The notes beneath the pieces were generated by a model. It saw only the letters and a list, made by a program, of their open reading frames with translations, searched no databases and was not told where the DNA came from. From Bacillus_CJ salitolerans (GTDB lineage Bacteria; Bacillota; Bacilli; Bacillales; SA4), in contig NZ_JBHUEM010000008.1 in assembly GCF_042680805.1 (NCBI RefSeq), positions 15,496-79,495 on the forward strand: DNA of 64,000 nucleotides. Reading direction: 5' to 3'. How positions within the stretch are numbered: the first letter of the stretch is position 1; each line of letters begins with the position of its first letter. Positions 24,773-33,900 of the stretch are shown in pieces. The translations under genes were made by a program, and so were the position numbers.

Positions 24773-26023
24773 ATGGAAGTATATGTTGCAAGACAACCAA
24801 TTTTCAATGAAAAGGAAGAAGTAACAGCCTATGAGCTCTTGTATCGAAATAGTCCTCATAATGGGTACTCTCATACAAATGGTGATAAGGCGACATCAGA
24901 GGTAATCGTTAACAGCTTTTTGAATATTGGTCTTGGTGAGCTTTCTAAAGGCAAGCCTTGTTTTATCAATTTTACAGAAAATCTATTAAAGCTAAAGCTA
25001 CCAACATACTTCACACCGTTGTCCATTGTGGTTGAAGTATTAGAAGATGTGAAGGCGACTGATGAAATTATCTCCATTTGCAAAGAGTTAAAACAACACG
25101 GTTATACGATAGCCTTAGATGACTTTTTCTTACTCCATGGTGATGAAAATGTTTTATCACTTCTCCATTACGTAGATATTGTAAAAATTGATTTTCGATC
25201 CACAACTAGAGAAGCGCGAAATCAATTAATGGAGTATTTAAAACCTTATAATCTTAAGTTTCTTGCTGAGAAGGTTGAGACAAGAGATGAATATGATCAG
25301 GCAACAAGAGATGGATATACATATTTCCAAGGCTACTTTTTTAGTAAGCCCGTTATTTTACAAAGTCATGATATACCACCCTATTATTATTCCTATCTAT
25401 TAGTGCTAGAAGAGCTAGATATGCCAATTCCTGATATTGACCATATTACTAAGGTTATTGAGAGAGACTTATCCATTTCCTATAAACTATTAAAGCTGAT
25501 TAACTCACCCGTGATTAGACCAAAATACGAGGTCAGTTCAATCAAGCAAGCTGTTGTTCTATTAGGATTAATTGAAATAAAAAAGTGGATTTATGTTTTG
25601 GCTATTAAAGGAGAAAGTAGTGAACAAGATGAAAGTTCAAAGGAAATCATTCATCTAAGTTTACTAAGAGCAAAGCTAGGTGAACTCATTGGTAGTTCCT
25701 TAGGACAACAATTAAATGGTTCAAAATATTTTTTACTTGGAATGTTTTCGTTAGTAGATTCAATTTTACATGTGCCGATGGAAAAAATTCTATCTGAATT
25801 ACCATTAGCTTCTGATATTAAAGAAGCACTTCTCGGTAAACCAAACGAGTTAAAGGAACTTTTAGATGTTGTCAAGTCTGTTGAACGGATGCAACTGAAA
25901 GCTAAAGTGGTGAATTCCTTCTCTACAGTATTGAAGGACGTTGATTTATTTGCCCTTTATTCTGAAGCAAGTTTATGGGCTGATCAATTAATGAAAGAAG
26001 TAGACGGGATTGAAGTGAACTAA
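24773..26023 (+). CDS. EAL-HDOD signalling protein, PdeH/YuxH-like
   Basis: A 416-residue protein with an N-terminal EAL domain (about 1-200) and a C-terminal HDOD domain (about 200-400). EAL-domain catalytic positions can be matched: Glu in YELLYR (replacing EAL), Asn in NFTEN, Glu in VVEVLE, DD in ALDDF, Lys in VKIDF, Glu in AEKVE and Gln in FQGYFF. Activity on cyclic di-GMP is therefore plausible. The B. subtilis counterpart is YuxH (PdeH). ATG at 24773 is preferred to GTG at 24761, behind AGAGGTG. Confidence 0.85.
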   Translation: MEVYVARQPIFNEKEEVTAYELLYRNSPHNGYSHTNGDKATSEVIVNSFLNIGLGELSKGKPCFINFTENLLKLKLPTYFTPLSIVVEVLEDVKATDEIISICKELKQHGYTIALDDFFLLHGDENVLSLLHYVDIVKIDFRSTTREARNQLMEYLKPYNLKFLAEKVETRDEYDQATRDGYTYFQGYFFSKPVILQSHDIPPYYYSYLLVLEELDMPIPDIDHITKVIERDLSISYKLLKLINSPVIRPKYEVSSIKQAVVLLGLIEIKKWIYVLAIKGESSEQDESSKEIIHLSLLRAKLGELIGSSLGQQLNGSKYFLLGMFSLVDSILHVPMEKILSELPLASDIKEALLGKPNELKELLDVVKSVERMQLKAKVVNSFSTVLKDVDLFALYSEASLWADQLMKEVDGIEVN

Positions 26024-26126
26024 TATAATTAATACTCAGTATAAACAGCTAGGTATAGTACTAAAAAAGATGTTATATCTTTTGGAAAATGGATGACTGA
26101 TTGATTAAAATCATATATCTATAAAT

Positions 26127-26172
26127 AAAAAAGCAATCGCCAAGTTCATGAATACAGGCGATTGCTTTTTTC
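26127..26172. terminator. Bidirectional terminator between the EAL gene and the SASP operon
   Basis: AAAAAAGCAATCGCC pairs with GGCGATTGCTTTTTT around a 16-base loop; a near-perfect stem with A and T tails. Confidence 0.9.
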
Positions 26173-26184
26173 AGGTGGAGATAG

Positions 26185-26370
26185 CTATATTGCATGTAAT
26201 TGGATGTGTAAGTATGTTTGAATCATTGTTTCGATTTGATTGATAGGAACTTCAGTTGCTCGAGTTTGTTTTTGATAATGATAAACTTCATGTTGGGAAG
26301 GAATATATCCCGAACTCGTATAGCTATCATGTATGACTTCGTATATGAACCAGTCTACTTCTTGAATCAT
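26185..26370 (-). CDS. Small hypothetical protein coupled to a SASP gene
   Basis: A 61-residue protein rich in aromatic residues and Gln/His, with no membrane helix or signal. Its start ATG shares a base with the TAA stop of the SASP gene (TAATG), so translation is probably coupled and expression forespore-specific. No family recognised. A strong terminator follows 13 bases after the stop. Confidence 0.6.
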   Translation of the reverse strand: MIQEVDWFIYEVIHDSYTSSGYIPSQHEVYHYQKQTRATEVPINQIETMIQTYLHIQLHAI

Positions 26371-26576
26371 TAACGAGTGAAACGTCCACCAATTTGTTGT
26401 TCAGCCATCTGAACTAGACGCTTCGTGATTTCTCCACCAACAGACCCATTTGCTCGAGCAGTTGTATCTGGTCCTAAATTAACACCAAATTCTTGAGCAA
26501 TTTCAACCTTCATTTGTTCAATTGCAGCCTTTGCATTCGGAGTAACTAATTGATTAGAATTATTATTTCTAGCCAT
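26370..26576 (-). CDS. Alpha/beta-type small acid-soluble spore protein
   Basis: A 68-residue alpha/beta-type SASP, a DNA-binding protein that saturates and protects spore chromosomes. The GPR protease recognition segment is EIAQEFGVNLG and the conserved C-terminal half reads TARANGSVGGEITKRLVQMA. The N-terminus is the usual ARNNNSNQLVTPNAKAAIEQ. ATG follows TTAGGAGG. Several paralogues are normal in bacilli, so no letter is assigned. Confidence 0.97.
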   Translation of the reverse strand: MARNNNSNQLVTPNAKAAIEQMKVEIAQEFGVNLGPDTTARANGSVGGEITKRLVQMAEQQIGGRFTR

Positions 26577-26857
26577 TTTTTATCTATTCCTCCTAAATAT
26601 TGTAATGGTGTTACTTGGGAATAGTTTAATTCGATTTGTACATTCTATTCATGGTATTTAGTGGAAAAGATGATATTTCTTATTCCACAGCGACCTTTAA
26701 CCTTTTATCCTCTTCTTCCTCTCTTTTCTCCACTCATTTTTTGAAAATCGAAATAAAATATTTGATTATTTCAAGTATTTTATTGGAATTTTTATGTAAA
26801 AAGTGTATGCTTTTAATTAGGTTTTAACAAGTAAAGCTATTAAAAGGAATGAAGTCT

Positions 26858-27735
26858 ATGAAAACTGCTTTAATACTTGGTGGAACACAATTTGTAGGAA
26901 AAAGGTTAGTTCAGCTGCTGATAGATAAAGGTGTTCGAGTTACGATTGCGACAAGAGGTAAGACGGATGATGCATTTGGTAATTTAGTTAGTAGATTGAT
27001 TATTGAACGTGAAGATAATGAGTCGTTAGTAGAAGCTTTTGAAGGTGAAAAGTGGGATGTTGTGTTTGATCAAACATGCTACTCTCCATTAGAGGCACTA
27101 GGATCAGCAAAAGCTTTGGAAGGAAAAATAGCAAAGTACGTAATTACTTCAAGCCAAGCGGTATGATTTTGGTACAAATCATATTGAAGAAAATTTTAAT
27201 CCGTGGATCTATCAACCAGTGTTAAAAGCGAGAAGAGAATATATAGGCTGAAGGCTACCAAGAAGCGAAACGTTCCGCAGAAGCGGTATTATTTCAGAAT
27301 GCGCATGTTCCTGTTGTTGCAGTTCGATTTCCAATTATTGTTGGACAAGATGACTATACAAATAGATTAAAATTCCATATGGAACATATTAAAAATCAGA
27401 GTCAAATGTTTATCGAAAATCATAAGCGTAGATATAGCTTTATCGACTCAACGGAGGCGGCTCAGTTTCTTTACCAAATAGCAAACTCGGATTTCAGAGG
27501 TCCTATTAATCCTGGGTCTGAAGGAGATATGAGTTTGGAAGAATTGCTTACATTAATTGAAAATGTGATAGGAAAAGAGGCGATTGCTCATTTGAACGGA
27601 AGTCCATCTCCTTATAACTTTCCTGGAGATTGGTCGGTAAATAACGCTCGTGCGCGTTCTCTAGGATTTAAGTTTACTTCTTTGGAGCACTTAATAGAAA
27701 AGCTTGTTCGTTTTTATTATCTAGCAGATATGTAA
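26858..27735 (+). pseudogene. Frameshifted NAD-dependent epimerase/dehydratase gene
   Basis: Three fragments in successive frames make up one short-chain epimerase-type protein. The first starts at ATG 26858 with ALILGGTQFVGKRL (Rossmann loop) and runs to a TGA at 27164. The second continues from 27162 with YDFGTNHIEENFNPW to a TGA at 27249. The third resumes at 27250 with EGYQEAKRSAEAVLFQ and ends at 27735. Both junctions are plus-one shifts (or two-base losses), net not restoring the frame. The protein would be about 290 residues. Either a recent pseudogene or two sequencing errors. Confidence 0.85.
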
Positions 27736-27842
27736 GTGTGTCTTTCGATTTGGCTGAAAAGGAAATTTCAAAAGAGATTCTTTCCTTTGATCATCCGGTA
27801 ATTAGTTGAATAATGCAAATAATTTGGATTTGAGGTGGAAGG

Positions 27843-28286
27843 ATGAAGAACTATCGTTCACTATTTCAACAACTAACACGTCGAATTGGATTGTTGAACA
27901 AAAATTGTTGCATCGTAGATGATATTGAGGTTTCTATTGTTCAAAGTCATATTCTATATGAAATTAGTACACGTGATATACCATCTATGAATCAAATAGC
28001 AGAAGCTCTAGGTATTGACATGTCAACATTTAGTAGACAAATTCAAAAGCTAAAGAGTATGGGCTTAGTAGATAAGAAGCAGCATAGTGAAGATAAAAGA
28101 ACGTATATTTTATCTCTTACACCAAAAGGAAAATATGTTGTATCAAGTATTAGTGACGAGATGAATAAATATTTAGAGGGAATATTTTCTGAAATGAGTG
28201 AATATGAAAAGGAAATTGTCGTTAAGTCGATACACTTACTAAATGAAAGTATGGCAAAGTCAAACGCATGTTGTAAATCTCATTAG
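27843..28286 (+). CDS. MarR-family regulator with cysteine pairs
   Basis: A 147-residue winged-helix regulator. The recognition helix lies in MSTFSRQIQKLKSMGLV and the wing in KQHSEDKRTYILSLTPKG. It is unusual in having Cys22-Cys23 in the N-terminal dimer region and Cys143-Cys144 near the C-terminus, which may sense thiol-reactive or metal/metalloid compounds (inference). ATG behind GAGGTGGAAGG. It follows the broken epimerase gene and is closed by a small hairpin (AACCGACA...TGTCGGTT, TTTTT) at 28291-28318. Confidence 0.87.
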   Translation: MKNYRSLFQQLTRRIGLLNKNCCIVDDIEVSIVQSHILYEISTRDIPSMNQIAEALGIDMSTFSRQIQKLKSMGLVDKKQHSEDKRTYILSLTPKGKYVVSSISDEMNKYLEGIFSEMSEYEKEIVVKSIHLLNESMAKSNACCKSH

Positions 28287-28370
28287 GCAGAATAAACCGA
28301 CAAAGTGTCGGTTTTTTTATAAGTTAGAAGTATAAGTTTCTGGTGTTTAGTTTATACAAAGTTACGTTTA

Positions 28371-28563
28371 AATCCAGCTCCAGCGCCCAGCCAAGATGAA
28401 ATGGCGACGATCTTTGCCATTTCATCCTACTCGAGGGAAAAAGAAAATCACTTTTTCCTTGGTCAAATAACCTGTCATGAATAAAAGGGAAACCACCCTT
28501 TTTTTCATGACAGGTTATTTGCTCTGCCTTAGGCTAAACGGGGCGCCCTGAGCCTTTTGTTCT
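28371..28563. repeat. Family A hairpin repeat, copy A3
   Basis: It starts AATCCAGCTCCAGCGCCC and ends GGCTAAACGGGGCGCCCTGA...TTGTTC. A perfect 17-bp stem joins CAAATAACCTGTCATGA (28464-28480) to its complement at 28505-28521, with an inner AAAGGG/CCCTTT. Two smaller hairpins (ATGAAATGGC...GCCATTTCAT; GGAAAAAG...CTTTTTCC) lie to the left. It fills most of the gap between the MarR gene and the germination operon. Confidence 0.9.
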
Positions 28564-28714
28564 TCCCCAAACTAAGTGAATTTCCTCACACAATCTTCTC
28601 GCATGATCTAACTTTTATAAACAAAGAAATAATAATGCGACTAGTAATTGAATGTTCAGGAAATAATACGAAAATGAATGTAGTATATAACCATTCGTTA
28701 GGGAGCGATCATTT

Positions 28715-30421
28715 TTGAAAAAGCTTACTGATTGGTTAGATGAGATAAAAGAAAAAAAACAACAAAATGTTATTCAATCATGGAATAAAAGAAGCATGAA
28801 CAAATCTAATTCTCCATCTTCTTCCGATATGGAAACGGAACAATCTACATATAAAGTAAATATAAACATAGATAAAGATTTAAAACTAGCACTTACAACT
28901 ATTAAATCTACCTTAGGAAATTGTAAGGATATTATTGTGAGAGAATTTGTTTTAGGGGAACAAGGGAAACAATCACTTGCTGTTATATATGTTGATGGTC
29001 TCGTAAATCAAACGCTTATACAAGATTTTATCTTAAAAACATTAATGATCGATATAAGAGCTACTTCTATTGATGACTCATCAATTTTGAATTTTAAACA
29101 GAAGGAAATCATAGAAAAGTTTTCATTAGCAGTTAGTGAATTAAACGAAGTCAAGACGTATGGTGACATTTACAATTCAATTCTATCAGGGGATACTGTT
29201 ATTTTGCTAAATGGATGGGATTGTGGTTTTTCTGTTGGATCAAAGGGATGGGACAAGCGGGCTGTTGAGGAGCCATCGTCTCAGACTACAGTAAGAGGTC
29301 CAAAAGAAGGATTTACCGAAACATTAAGAACAAACACAGCTCTCATCCGAAGACGAATAAAAGACCCTAACTTACGAATTGATCATATGCAGGTTGGTCA
29401 GAGGACGAAAACAGACATTGCAATAGCTTACATTCATGGTCTAGCAACTGATAGTATCGTAAAAGAGTTAAAGGATCGGATTAACAGAATTGAAGTTGAT
29501 TCGATTTTAGAGAGTGGCTATATTGAAGAATTCATTCAAGATGAGACATACAGCCCTTTTCCCACCATTTATAATTCGGAAAGACCGGACGCCATTTGTG
29601 GAGGAATTTTAGAGGGTAGGATTGGGATTATCGTAGATGGAACACCGTTTGTACTATTAGCACCTGCCATCTTTGTTCAATTCTTTCAATCACCAGAAGA
29701 CTATTATCAAAGATCTGACATTTCAATATTACTACGGTTACTGAGGGTTATGTCTTTTCTACTAGCATTATTAGTCCCATCTGCCTATATTGCTGTAACA
29801 ACCTTTCACCAGGAAATGCTACCCACCACATTACTTATTAGTTTAGCTGCTCAAAGGGAGGGTGTGCCGTTTCCAGCATTTGTAGAAGCGTTACTAATGG
29901 AAATTACCTTTGAAATTATTCGTGAAGCTGGGATTCGAATGCCTAGGGCGGTCGGAAGCGCTATTTCTATAGTTGGAGCGCTAGTATTAGGACAAGCAGC
30001 CGTTGAAGCGGGAATTGTTTCTGCAACAATGGTTATCGTTGTATCTCTAACAGCGATTAGTAGCTTCGTCCTACCTGAGTTCAATTTATCCATTTCAATT
30101 AGAATACTACGTTTTATGTTTATGATTCTTGCTGCATCATTTGGATTATTTGGAATTATATTGGGATTAATCGTCATGATCACTCATTTAGTGAATTTAC
30201 GATCATTTGGTGTTCCTTACCTGACTCCGATGGCACCTTACATTAGGGAGGATCAAAAGGATGCTATCATACGCCTACCGCATTGGGCGCTAGGAACTAG
30301 ACCTCGTTTAATAAGTCAACAAGATTCGAAGAGAAATCAAACTCCAGCGCCAGAACCAGAACCTAATGCTTCAGAAAGTAAAAGTGAGAAAACAACAGAC
30401 AAGACAAAGGAGACTGAGTAG
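28715..30421 (+). CDS. Spore germination protein, GerA family (A subunit)
   Basis: A 568-residue subunit of a nutrient germinant receptor in the spore inner membrane. About 300 hydrophilic residues at the N-terminus (with GDTVILLNGWDCGF and FTETLRTNTALIRRRI) are followed by four or five transmembrane helices around FVEALLMEITFEIIREAG, MPRAVGSAISIVGALVLGQA and onward, then a charged tail. The TTG start follows AGGGAGCG. First gene of a four-gene cluster. Germinant specificity cannot be read. Confidence 0.95.
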   Translation: MKKLTDWLDEIKEKKQQNVIQSWNKRSMNKSNSPSSSDMETEQSTYKVNINIDKDLKLALTTIKSTLGNCKDIIVREFVLGEQGKQSLAVIYVDGLVNQTLIQDFILKTLMIDIRATSIDDSSILNFKQKEIIEKFSLAVSELNEVKTYGDIYNSILSGDTVILLNGWDCGFSVGSKGWDKRAVEEPSSQTTVRGPKEGFTETLRTNTALIRRRIKDPNLRIDHMQVGQRTKTDIAIAYIHGLATDSIVKELKDRINRIEVDSILESGYIEEFIQDETYSPFPTIYNSERPDAICGGILEGRIGIIVDGTPFVLLAPAIFVQFFQSPEDYYQRSDISILLRLLRVMSFLLALLVPSAYIAVTTFHQEMLPTTLLISLAAQREGVPFPAFVEALLMEITFEIIREAGIRMPRAVGSAISIVGALVLGQAAVEAGIVSATMVIVVSLTAISSFVLPEFNLSISIRILRFMFMILAASFGLFGIILGLIVMITHLVNLRSFGVPYLTPMAPYIREDQKDAIIRLPHWALGTRPRLISQQDSKRNQTPAPEPEPNASESKSEKTTDKTKETE

Positions 30422-30422
30422 C

Positions 30423-31622
30423 GTGATAAAGCTTATAAGAATCATCGTTTTTACATTGATCTTCATTGCGCTTTCAGGATGCTGGAGTAAAAAGGAATTG
30501 TCAGATTTAGCTATTACAACTGCCATAGGTATCGATAAACAGGAGGATCAATATTTAGTTTCGGCTCAAATCATTAATCCGGGTGAAATAGCTGGAAAAG
30601 CCCTCTCAAATCGAACAGCAGTAAGTACTTATGAGGTAGAAGGAAGAAGTATATCTGAAGCATTTCGTAAAATGTCAAAAGAAGCACCAAGAAGAATGTA
30701 TTTATCACATGTAAGGATTGTTGTGATAGGTGAAACGATAGCAAAAGAAGGATTAAAGCAAATACTTGATTATTTGTCTAGATATTATGAAGCGCGGACT
30801 GATTTTTATTTAGTTGTTACAAAAGACCAAACTGCGCACGATATTTTATCCATCTTAACACCTATAGAAAAAATCCCTGCCAACAAGATCTTTAATTCCA
30901 TTAAGGTATCAGAAGGAAACTGGGCACCAACAAAGGGCGTGCAGCTAGATGATTTGATCTCGAAAATCATCAGTGATGGAAATAATCCGGTATTAACGGG
31001 GATTAAGTATGAGGGGAATCTTGAAGAAGGCTCTTCATTAAAGAATATAGAAAGTGTGTCGTCCCCTACGAGGGTTGAACTTGAAAATCTTGCATTGTTT
31101 AGAGGGGATCGGCTTGTTGGTTGGTTTAATACAATTGAAGCAAAAGGGTTTAATTATATAACTGATAATATAAAAGAAACCGTTGGAGTTATTGAGTGCG
31201 AGGAAAATAATGGGAGGATCACCATACAACTGTTTAATTCGAATACGAATGTAGAGGGACAAGTTAAGCAGGGAAAACCAAAAATTATTATAGACATAAA
31301 GTGTGAACTTAAAGTGGAGGAAGTTAGTAAGTGTGAAAGGAAATTAAGTGAAGAGGACACGATCAAGTGGATTGAAGAGAAGAGTAATAAACAAATAAAA
31401 AAAATCTTACTTGCTTCTATAAATAAAGCAAAGGAACATAAGGCAGATGTGTTTGGATTCGGTGATACTATTAGACGTGCCAATCCAAAGGCATGGAAAG
31501 GTATGAGAGACAATTGGAACGATGAACTATTTCCAAATTTAGAAATTGAAATAAGAGCAGAATCCACTATACGAAGATTAGGAACCATCACAGAATCGTT
31601 TCAAGAACAAGGAAAGGAATAA
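30423..31622 (+). CDS. Spore germination lipoprotein, Ger(x)C family
   Basis: A 399-residue lipoprotein subunit of the germinant receptor. Signal peptide with lipobox LSGC (Cys20), followed by the family's opening WSKKELSDLAITTAIGIDK. The C-terminal domain ends with KADVFGFGDTIRRANPKAWK, also typical. Start is GTG at 30423, ten bases behind AAGGAG within the end of the A-subunit gene; the frame is open further upstream but without a better start. Directly follows the A-subunit stop. Confidence 0.95.
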   Translation: MIKLIRIIVFTLIFIALSGCWSKKELSDLAITTAIGIDKQEDQYLVSAQIINPGEIAGKALSNRTAVSTYEVEGRSISEAFRKMSKEAPRRMYLSHVRIVVIGETIAKEGLKQILDYLSRYYEARTDFYLVVTKDQTAHDILSILTPIEKIPANKIFNSIKVSEGNWAPTKGVQLDDLISKIISDGNNPVLTGIKYEGNLEEGSSLKNIESVSSPTRVELENLALFRGDRLVGWFNTIEAKGFNYITDNIKETVGVIECEENNGRITIQLFNSNTNVEGQVKQGKPKIIIDIKCELKVEEVSKCERKLSEEDTIKWIEEKSNKQIKKILLASINKAKEHKADVFGFGDTIRRANPKAWKGMRDNWNDELFPNLEIEIRAESTIRRLGTITESFQEQGKE

Positions 31623-31625
31623 TAT

Positions 31626-31874
31626 ATGCTTCAAGCGATTGGAATTTTAGCAGTTTCATGTCTCATCTGTTTATATGAGATACCAAAGATGAAAAAGGAA
31701 AACATGAAAAAAGAAGTCATTGTTTTTTTACTCCTATTGGGAATAGGAGTAGCTTTATCAATATTAGAGGGATTTGAGATACACATACCAAACCCTCTAG
31801 AAGGGTTAATTGTATTACTTGAGCCCATAACAATGGCAATTCGTTCATTCATAAGTGGCAGTGTGGAGGGATAG
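31626..31874 (+). CDS. Small membrane protein within the germination operon
   Basis: An 82-residue protein with an N-terminal hydrophobic helix, a lysine-rich loop (PKMKKENMKKE), a second helix (VIVFLLLLGIGVALSILEG) and a mildly hydrophobic C-terminus. ATG four bases after the GerC stop, two bases before the B-subunit gene start region, so clearly part of the operon. Possibly a small accessory (D-type) subunit of the receptor, a role proposed for small proteins in other ger clusters; inference only. Confidence 0.75.
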   Translation: MLQAIGILAVSCLICLYEIPKMKKENMKKEVIVFLLLLGIGVALSILEGFEIHIPNPLEGLIVLLEPITMAIRSFISGSVEG

Positions 31875-31876
31875 AG

Positions 31877-33010
31877 ATGACTAAGCAAAAGGAGAATATA
31901 AGTCCTAGACAATTTGCAATTTTAGTTGCTCTTTTTACAATTGGAAGTGCTATTTTGTTTTTACCTGCCACTTTAACAGGAATTGCTGAACAAGACGGTT
32001 GGATTTCTGCTTTGTTAGCTACAACTATAGGTATTGGATTTGTCTTATTTTTTGCAAAGGTCGGAACCACACTAAAAAATATGACATTTATAGAGGCATG
32101 TCAATATGCCTTAGGCAAAAAAATTGGAGGTATTCTTGCTGCTTTCTATTTGACTTTTCCATTTTTGCTCTGTACCTTCCTGTTATGGGATATTGGAGAT
32201 TTTATGGTTACTCAAATTATCGTGGAAACCCCTATTCAGGCAGTGTTTATACTGTTCATCTTGACCATTGTCTATACGGTCAGATCTGGTATCGAAAGTG
32301 TAGCGAGGACAGCTGAGATTTTTGTCCCTTGGGTGTATGGGCTATTCTTTATCATTATCATTTTTGTCATACCAAGCATTCAAATAACAAATCTTCTACC
32401 GATCTTGGAAAATGGTATTCGCCCTGTCTTACTTGGTTCCTATCATATGATGAGCTTTCCAATTCTAGAATTAAGTTTGTTTTTAATGGTAACCAAAAAC
32501 ATCTATGACCCAAGTAAAATAAAAAGTGCTTTTTTAAATGGATTTTTCAGAGGAACCTTTGTATTGTTTATTGTAACAATGGCTTGTATTTATGTACTTG
32601 GACCAGATTTCACAGCCCGAAATGCCTTTCCTGTATATATACTTGGGAAAAAGGTGGCAATTGGGGAATTTCTCCAAAGAATCGAGATTGTTATTGCAAT
32701 CATGTGGTTTTTAAGTATTTTATTTAAGTTAGCTATTGCTTTTTACTCACTTGTTTTGGGGACTAGTCAGATACTTGGGTTAAAGGATTATCGTCCTCTT
32801 ACGCTACCATATGCTGTTCTTTTAGTAATCTCAACCATTATCATGATTCCAAATTCAATATTTTTAACAGAATTTGATCAAAAGGCTCAAGGACCTTACA
32901 TTTTTTTTATTTGTGTCATCATACCCTTAATTGTGTTTATTGCACTTATGAGAAAAGAGAGATTGAACAAAAAGGATAAGAAGGAAGTCGACCAACATAC
33001 ATCTACGTAA
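31877..33010 (+). CDS. Spore germination protein, GerB family (B subunit)
   Basis: A 377-residue polytopic protein with about ten transmembrane helices, an APC-superfamily transporter relative that binds the germinant. The opening ENISPRQFAILVALFTIGSA is characteristic of endospore germination permeases. ATG behind GGAGGGATAG. Last gene of the A-C-small-B cluster; a terminator follows. Confidence 0.95.
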   Translation: MTKQKENISPRQFAILVALFTIGSAILFLPATLTGIAEQDGWISALLATTIGIGFVLFFAKVGTTLKNMTFIEACQYALGKKIGGILAAFYLTFPFLLCTFLLWDIGDFMVTQIIVETPIQAVFILFILTIVYTVRSGIESVARTAEIFVPWVYGLFFIIIIFVIPSIQITNLLPILENGIRPVLLGSYHMMSFPILELSLFLMVTKNIYDPSKIKSAFLNGFFRGTFVLFIVTMACIYVLGPDFTARNAFPVYILGKKVAIGEFLQRIEIVIAIMWFLSILFKLAIAFYSLVLGTSQILGLKDYRPLTLPYAVLLVISTIIMIPNSIFLTEFDQKAQGPYIFFICVIIPLIVFIALMRKERLNKKDKKEVDQHTST

Positions 33011-33035
33011 ATAACCGTTTTATTTGACGGTTATT
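33009..33035 (+). terminator. Terminator after the germination operon
   Basis: AATAACCGT, loop TTTATTTG, ACGGTTATTTTATT. Confidence 0.8.
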
Positions 33036-33080
33036 TTATTATTATTAAGTTTTCAGCAAGTGAATGGGCTAGTGACTTGG

Positions 33081-33211
33081 AATCCAGCTCCAGCACCCAG
33101 CCACTCGAGGTCAAATGTTCCAAATGAGTAAAAGGGGAAAAGCACCCTTTTTTTTATTAAGGAACATTTGCTCTGCCTGAGGCTAAACGGGGCGCTTTGC
33201 GCCTTTTGTTC
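33081..33211. repeat. Family A hairpin repeat, copy A4
   Basis: It starts AATCCAGCTCCAGCACCC and ends GGCTAAACGGGGCG...TTGTTC. Its central stem is CAAATGTTCC (33112-33121) with GGAACATTTG (33161-33170). This differs from copy A3 in sequence but is equally complementary. It is preceded by the same GTGACTTGG as copy A1. It lies between the germination operon and the ECF sigma promoter. Confidence 0.9.
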
Positions 33212-33220
33212 TAAAAAAGA

Positions 33221-33247
33221 TGAAACCTGTTAAAAAGGAGAAACGTC
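33221..33247 (+). promoter_or_regulatory. Candidate ECF-type autoregulatory promoter
   Basis: TGAAAC at 33221-33226 and CGTC at 33244-33247 are separated by 17 bases, resembling promoters read by the extracytoplasmic-function sigma factors SigM/SigW/SigX. It lies about 80 bases upstream of an ECF sigma gene, suggesting self-activation. Confidence 0.6.
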
Positions 33248-33324
33248 AAACTAATAACAATACGAACTAGCAAACAAAAAACTTGAAAATATGAAAAAAC
33301 TAATTCGGAAAAGGATGCGGGACA

Positions 33325-33900
33325 ATGAAAACCCAAAAACAGAAGGTGCCAGATCAATTGGTTCCTGAACAAACGAATGAACAGCTACTGGAAAAAGTTA
33401 TGGTTCAATATGGTGAAGACATTAAACGAATACTATATGGATATACGAAAAACTGGTCCATTACCGATGATTTAACACAAGATACATTTGTAACCGTTTA
33501 TTTGAAACTAGATGAATTTCGAGGAGAATCGTCCTTAAAAACATGGATATATCGTATAGCTATAAATAAAGCAAAAGATTATTTGAGGAGCTTTTCATAT
33601 CGAAAATTTGTGTTAGCAGATAAATTTTCAGAGAATAAACGTGACCCTCGTTTGCAACCAGAAGAGGAGTTATTAAAAAATCTAGAAAATAGGCAATTAT
33701 TAGCTGAAATATATAAGCTTCCAGTGAAATATCGTGAAGTCATCATTTTATTTTATTTAAAAGAATTATCGATAGAAGAAATCAGTGACATCCTCGAAAT
33801 GAATAGTTCTACCATTAAAACGAGACTGAACAGAGGTCGTGAAAAGCTAAGGAAAAGCTATGTTTTGGAAGGGGGCAACATTAATGGACTCAAAGCTTAA
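33325..33900 (+). CDS. ECF-type RNA polymerase sigma factor
   Basis: A 191-residue group IV sigma factor. Region 2 (DDLTQDTFVTVYLKLDEFRG, TWIYRIAINKAKDYLRS) binds core polymerase and the -10 element. Region 4 (VKYREVIILFYLKELSIEEI, STIKTRLNRGREKLRK) binds the -35 element. ATG behind AAAAGGATGCGGG. The next gene begins inside its 3' end, as for sigma/anti-sigma pairs. It resembles the SigX/SigV/SigM class but cannot be named. Confidence 0.93.
   Translation: MKTQKQKVPDQLVPEQTNEQLLEKVMVQYGEDIKRILYGYTKNWSITDDLTQDTFVTVYLKLDEFRGESSLKTWIYRIAINKAKDYLRSFSYRKFVLADKFSENKRDPRLQPEEELLKNLENRQLLAEIYKLPVKYREVIILFYLKELSIEEISDILEMNSSTIKTRLNRGREKLRKSYVLEGGNINGLKA

Noticed and set aside
31154..31591. 145-codon frame antisense to the GerC gene
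   Set aside because: Composition is that of a reverse-strand shadow and the GerC assignment is firm.
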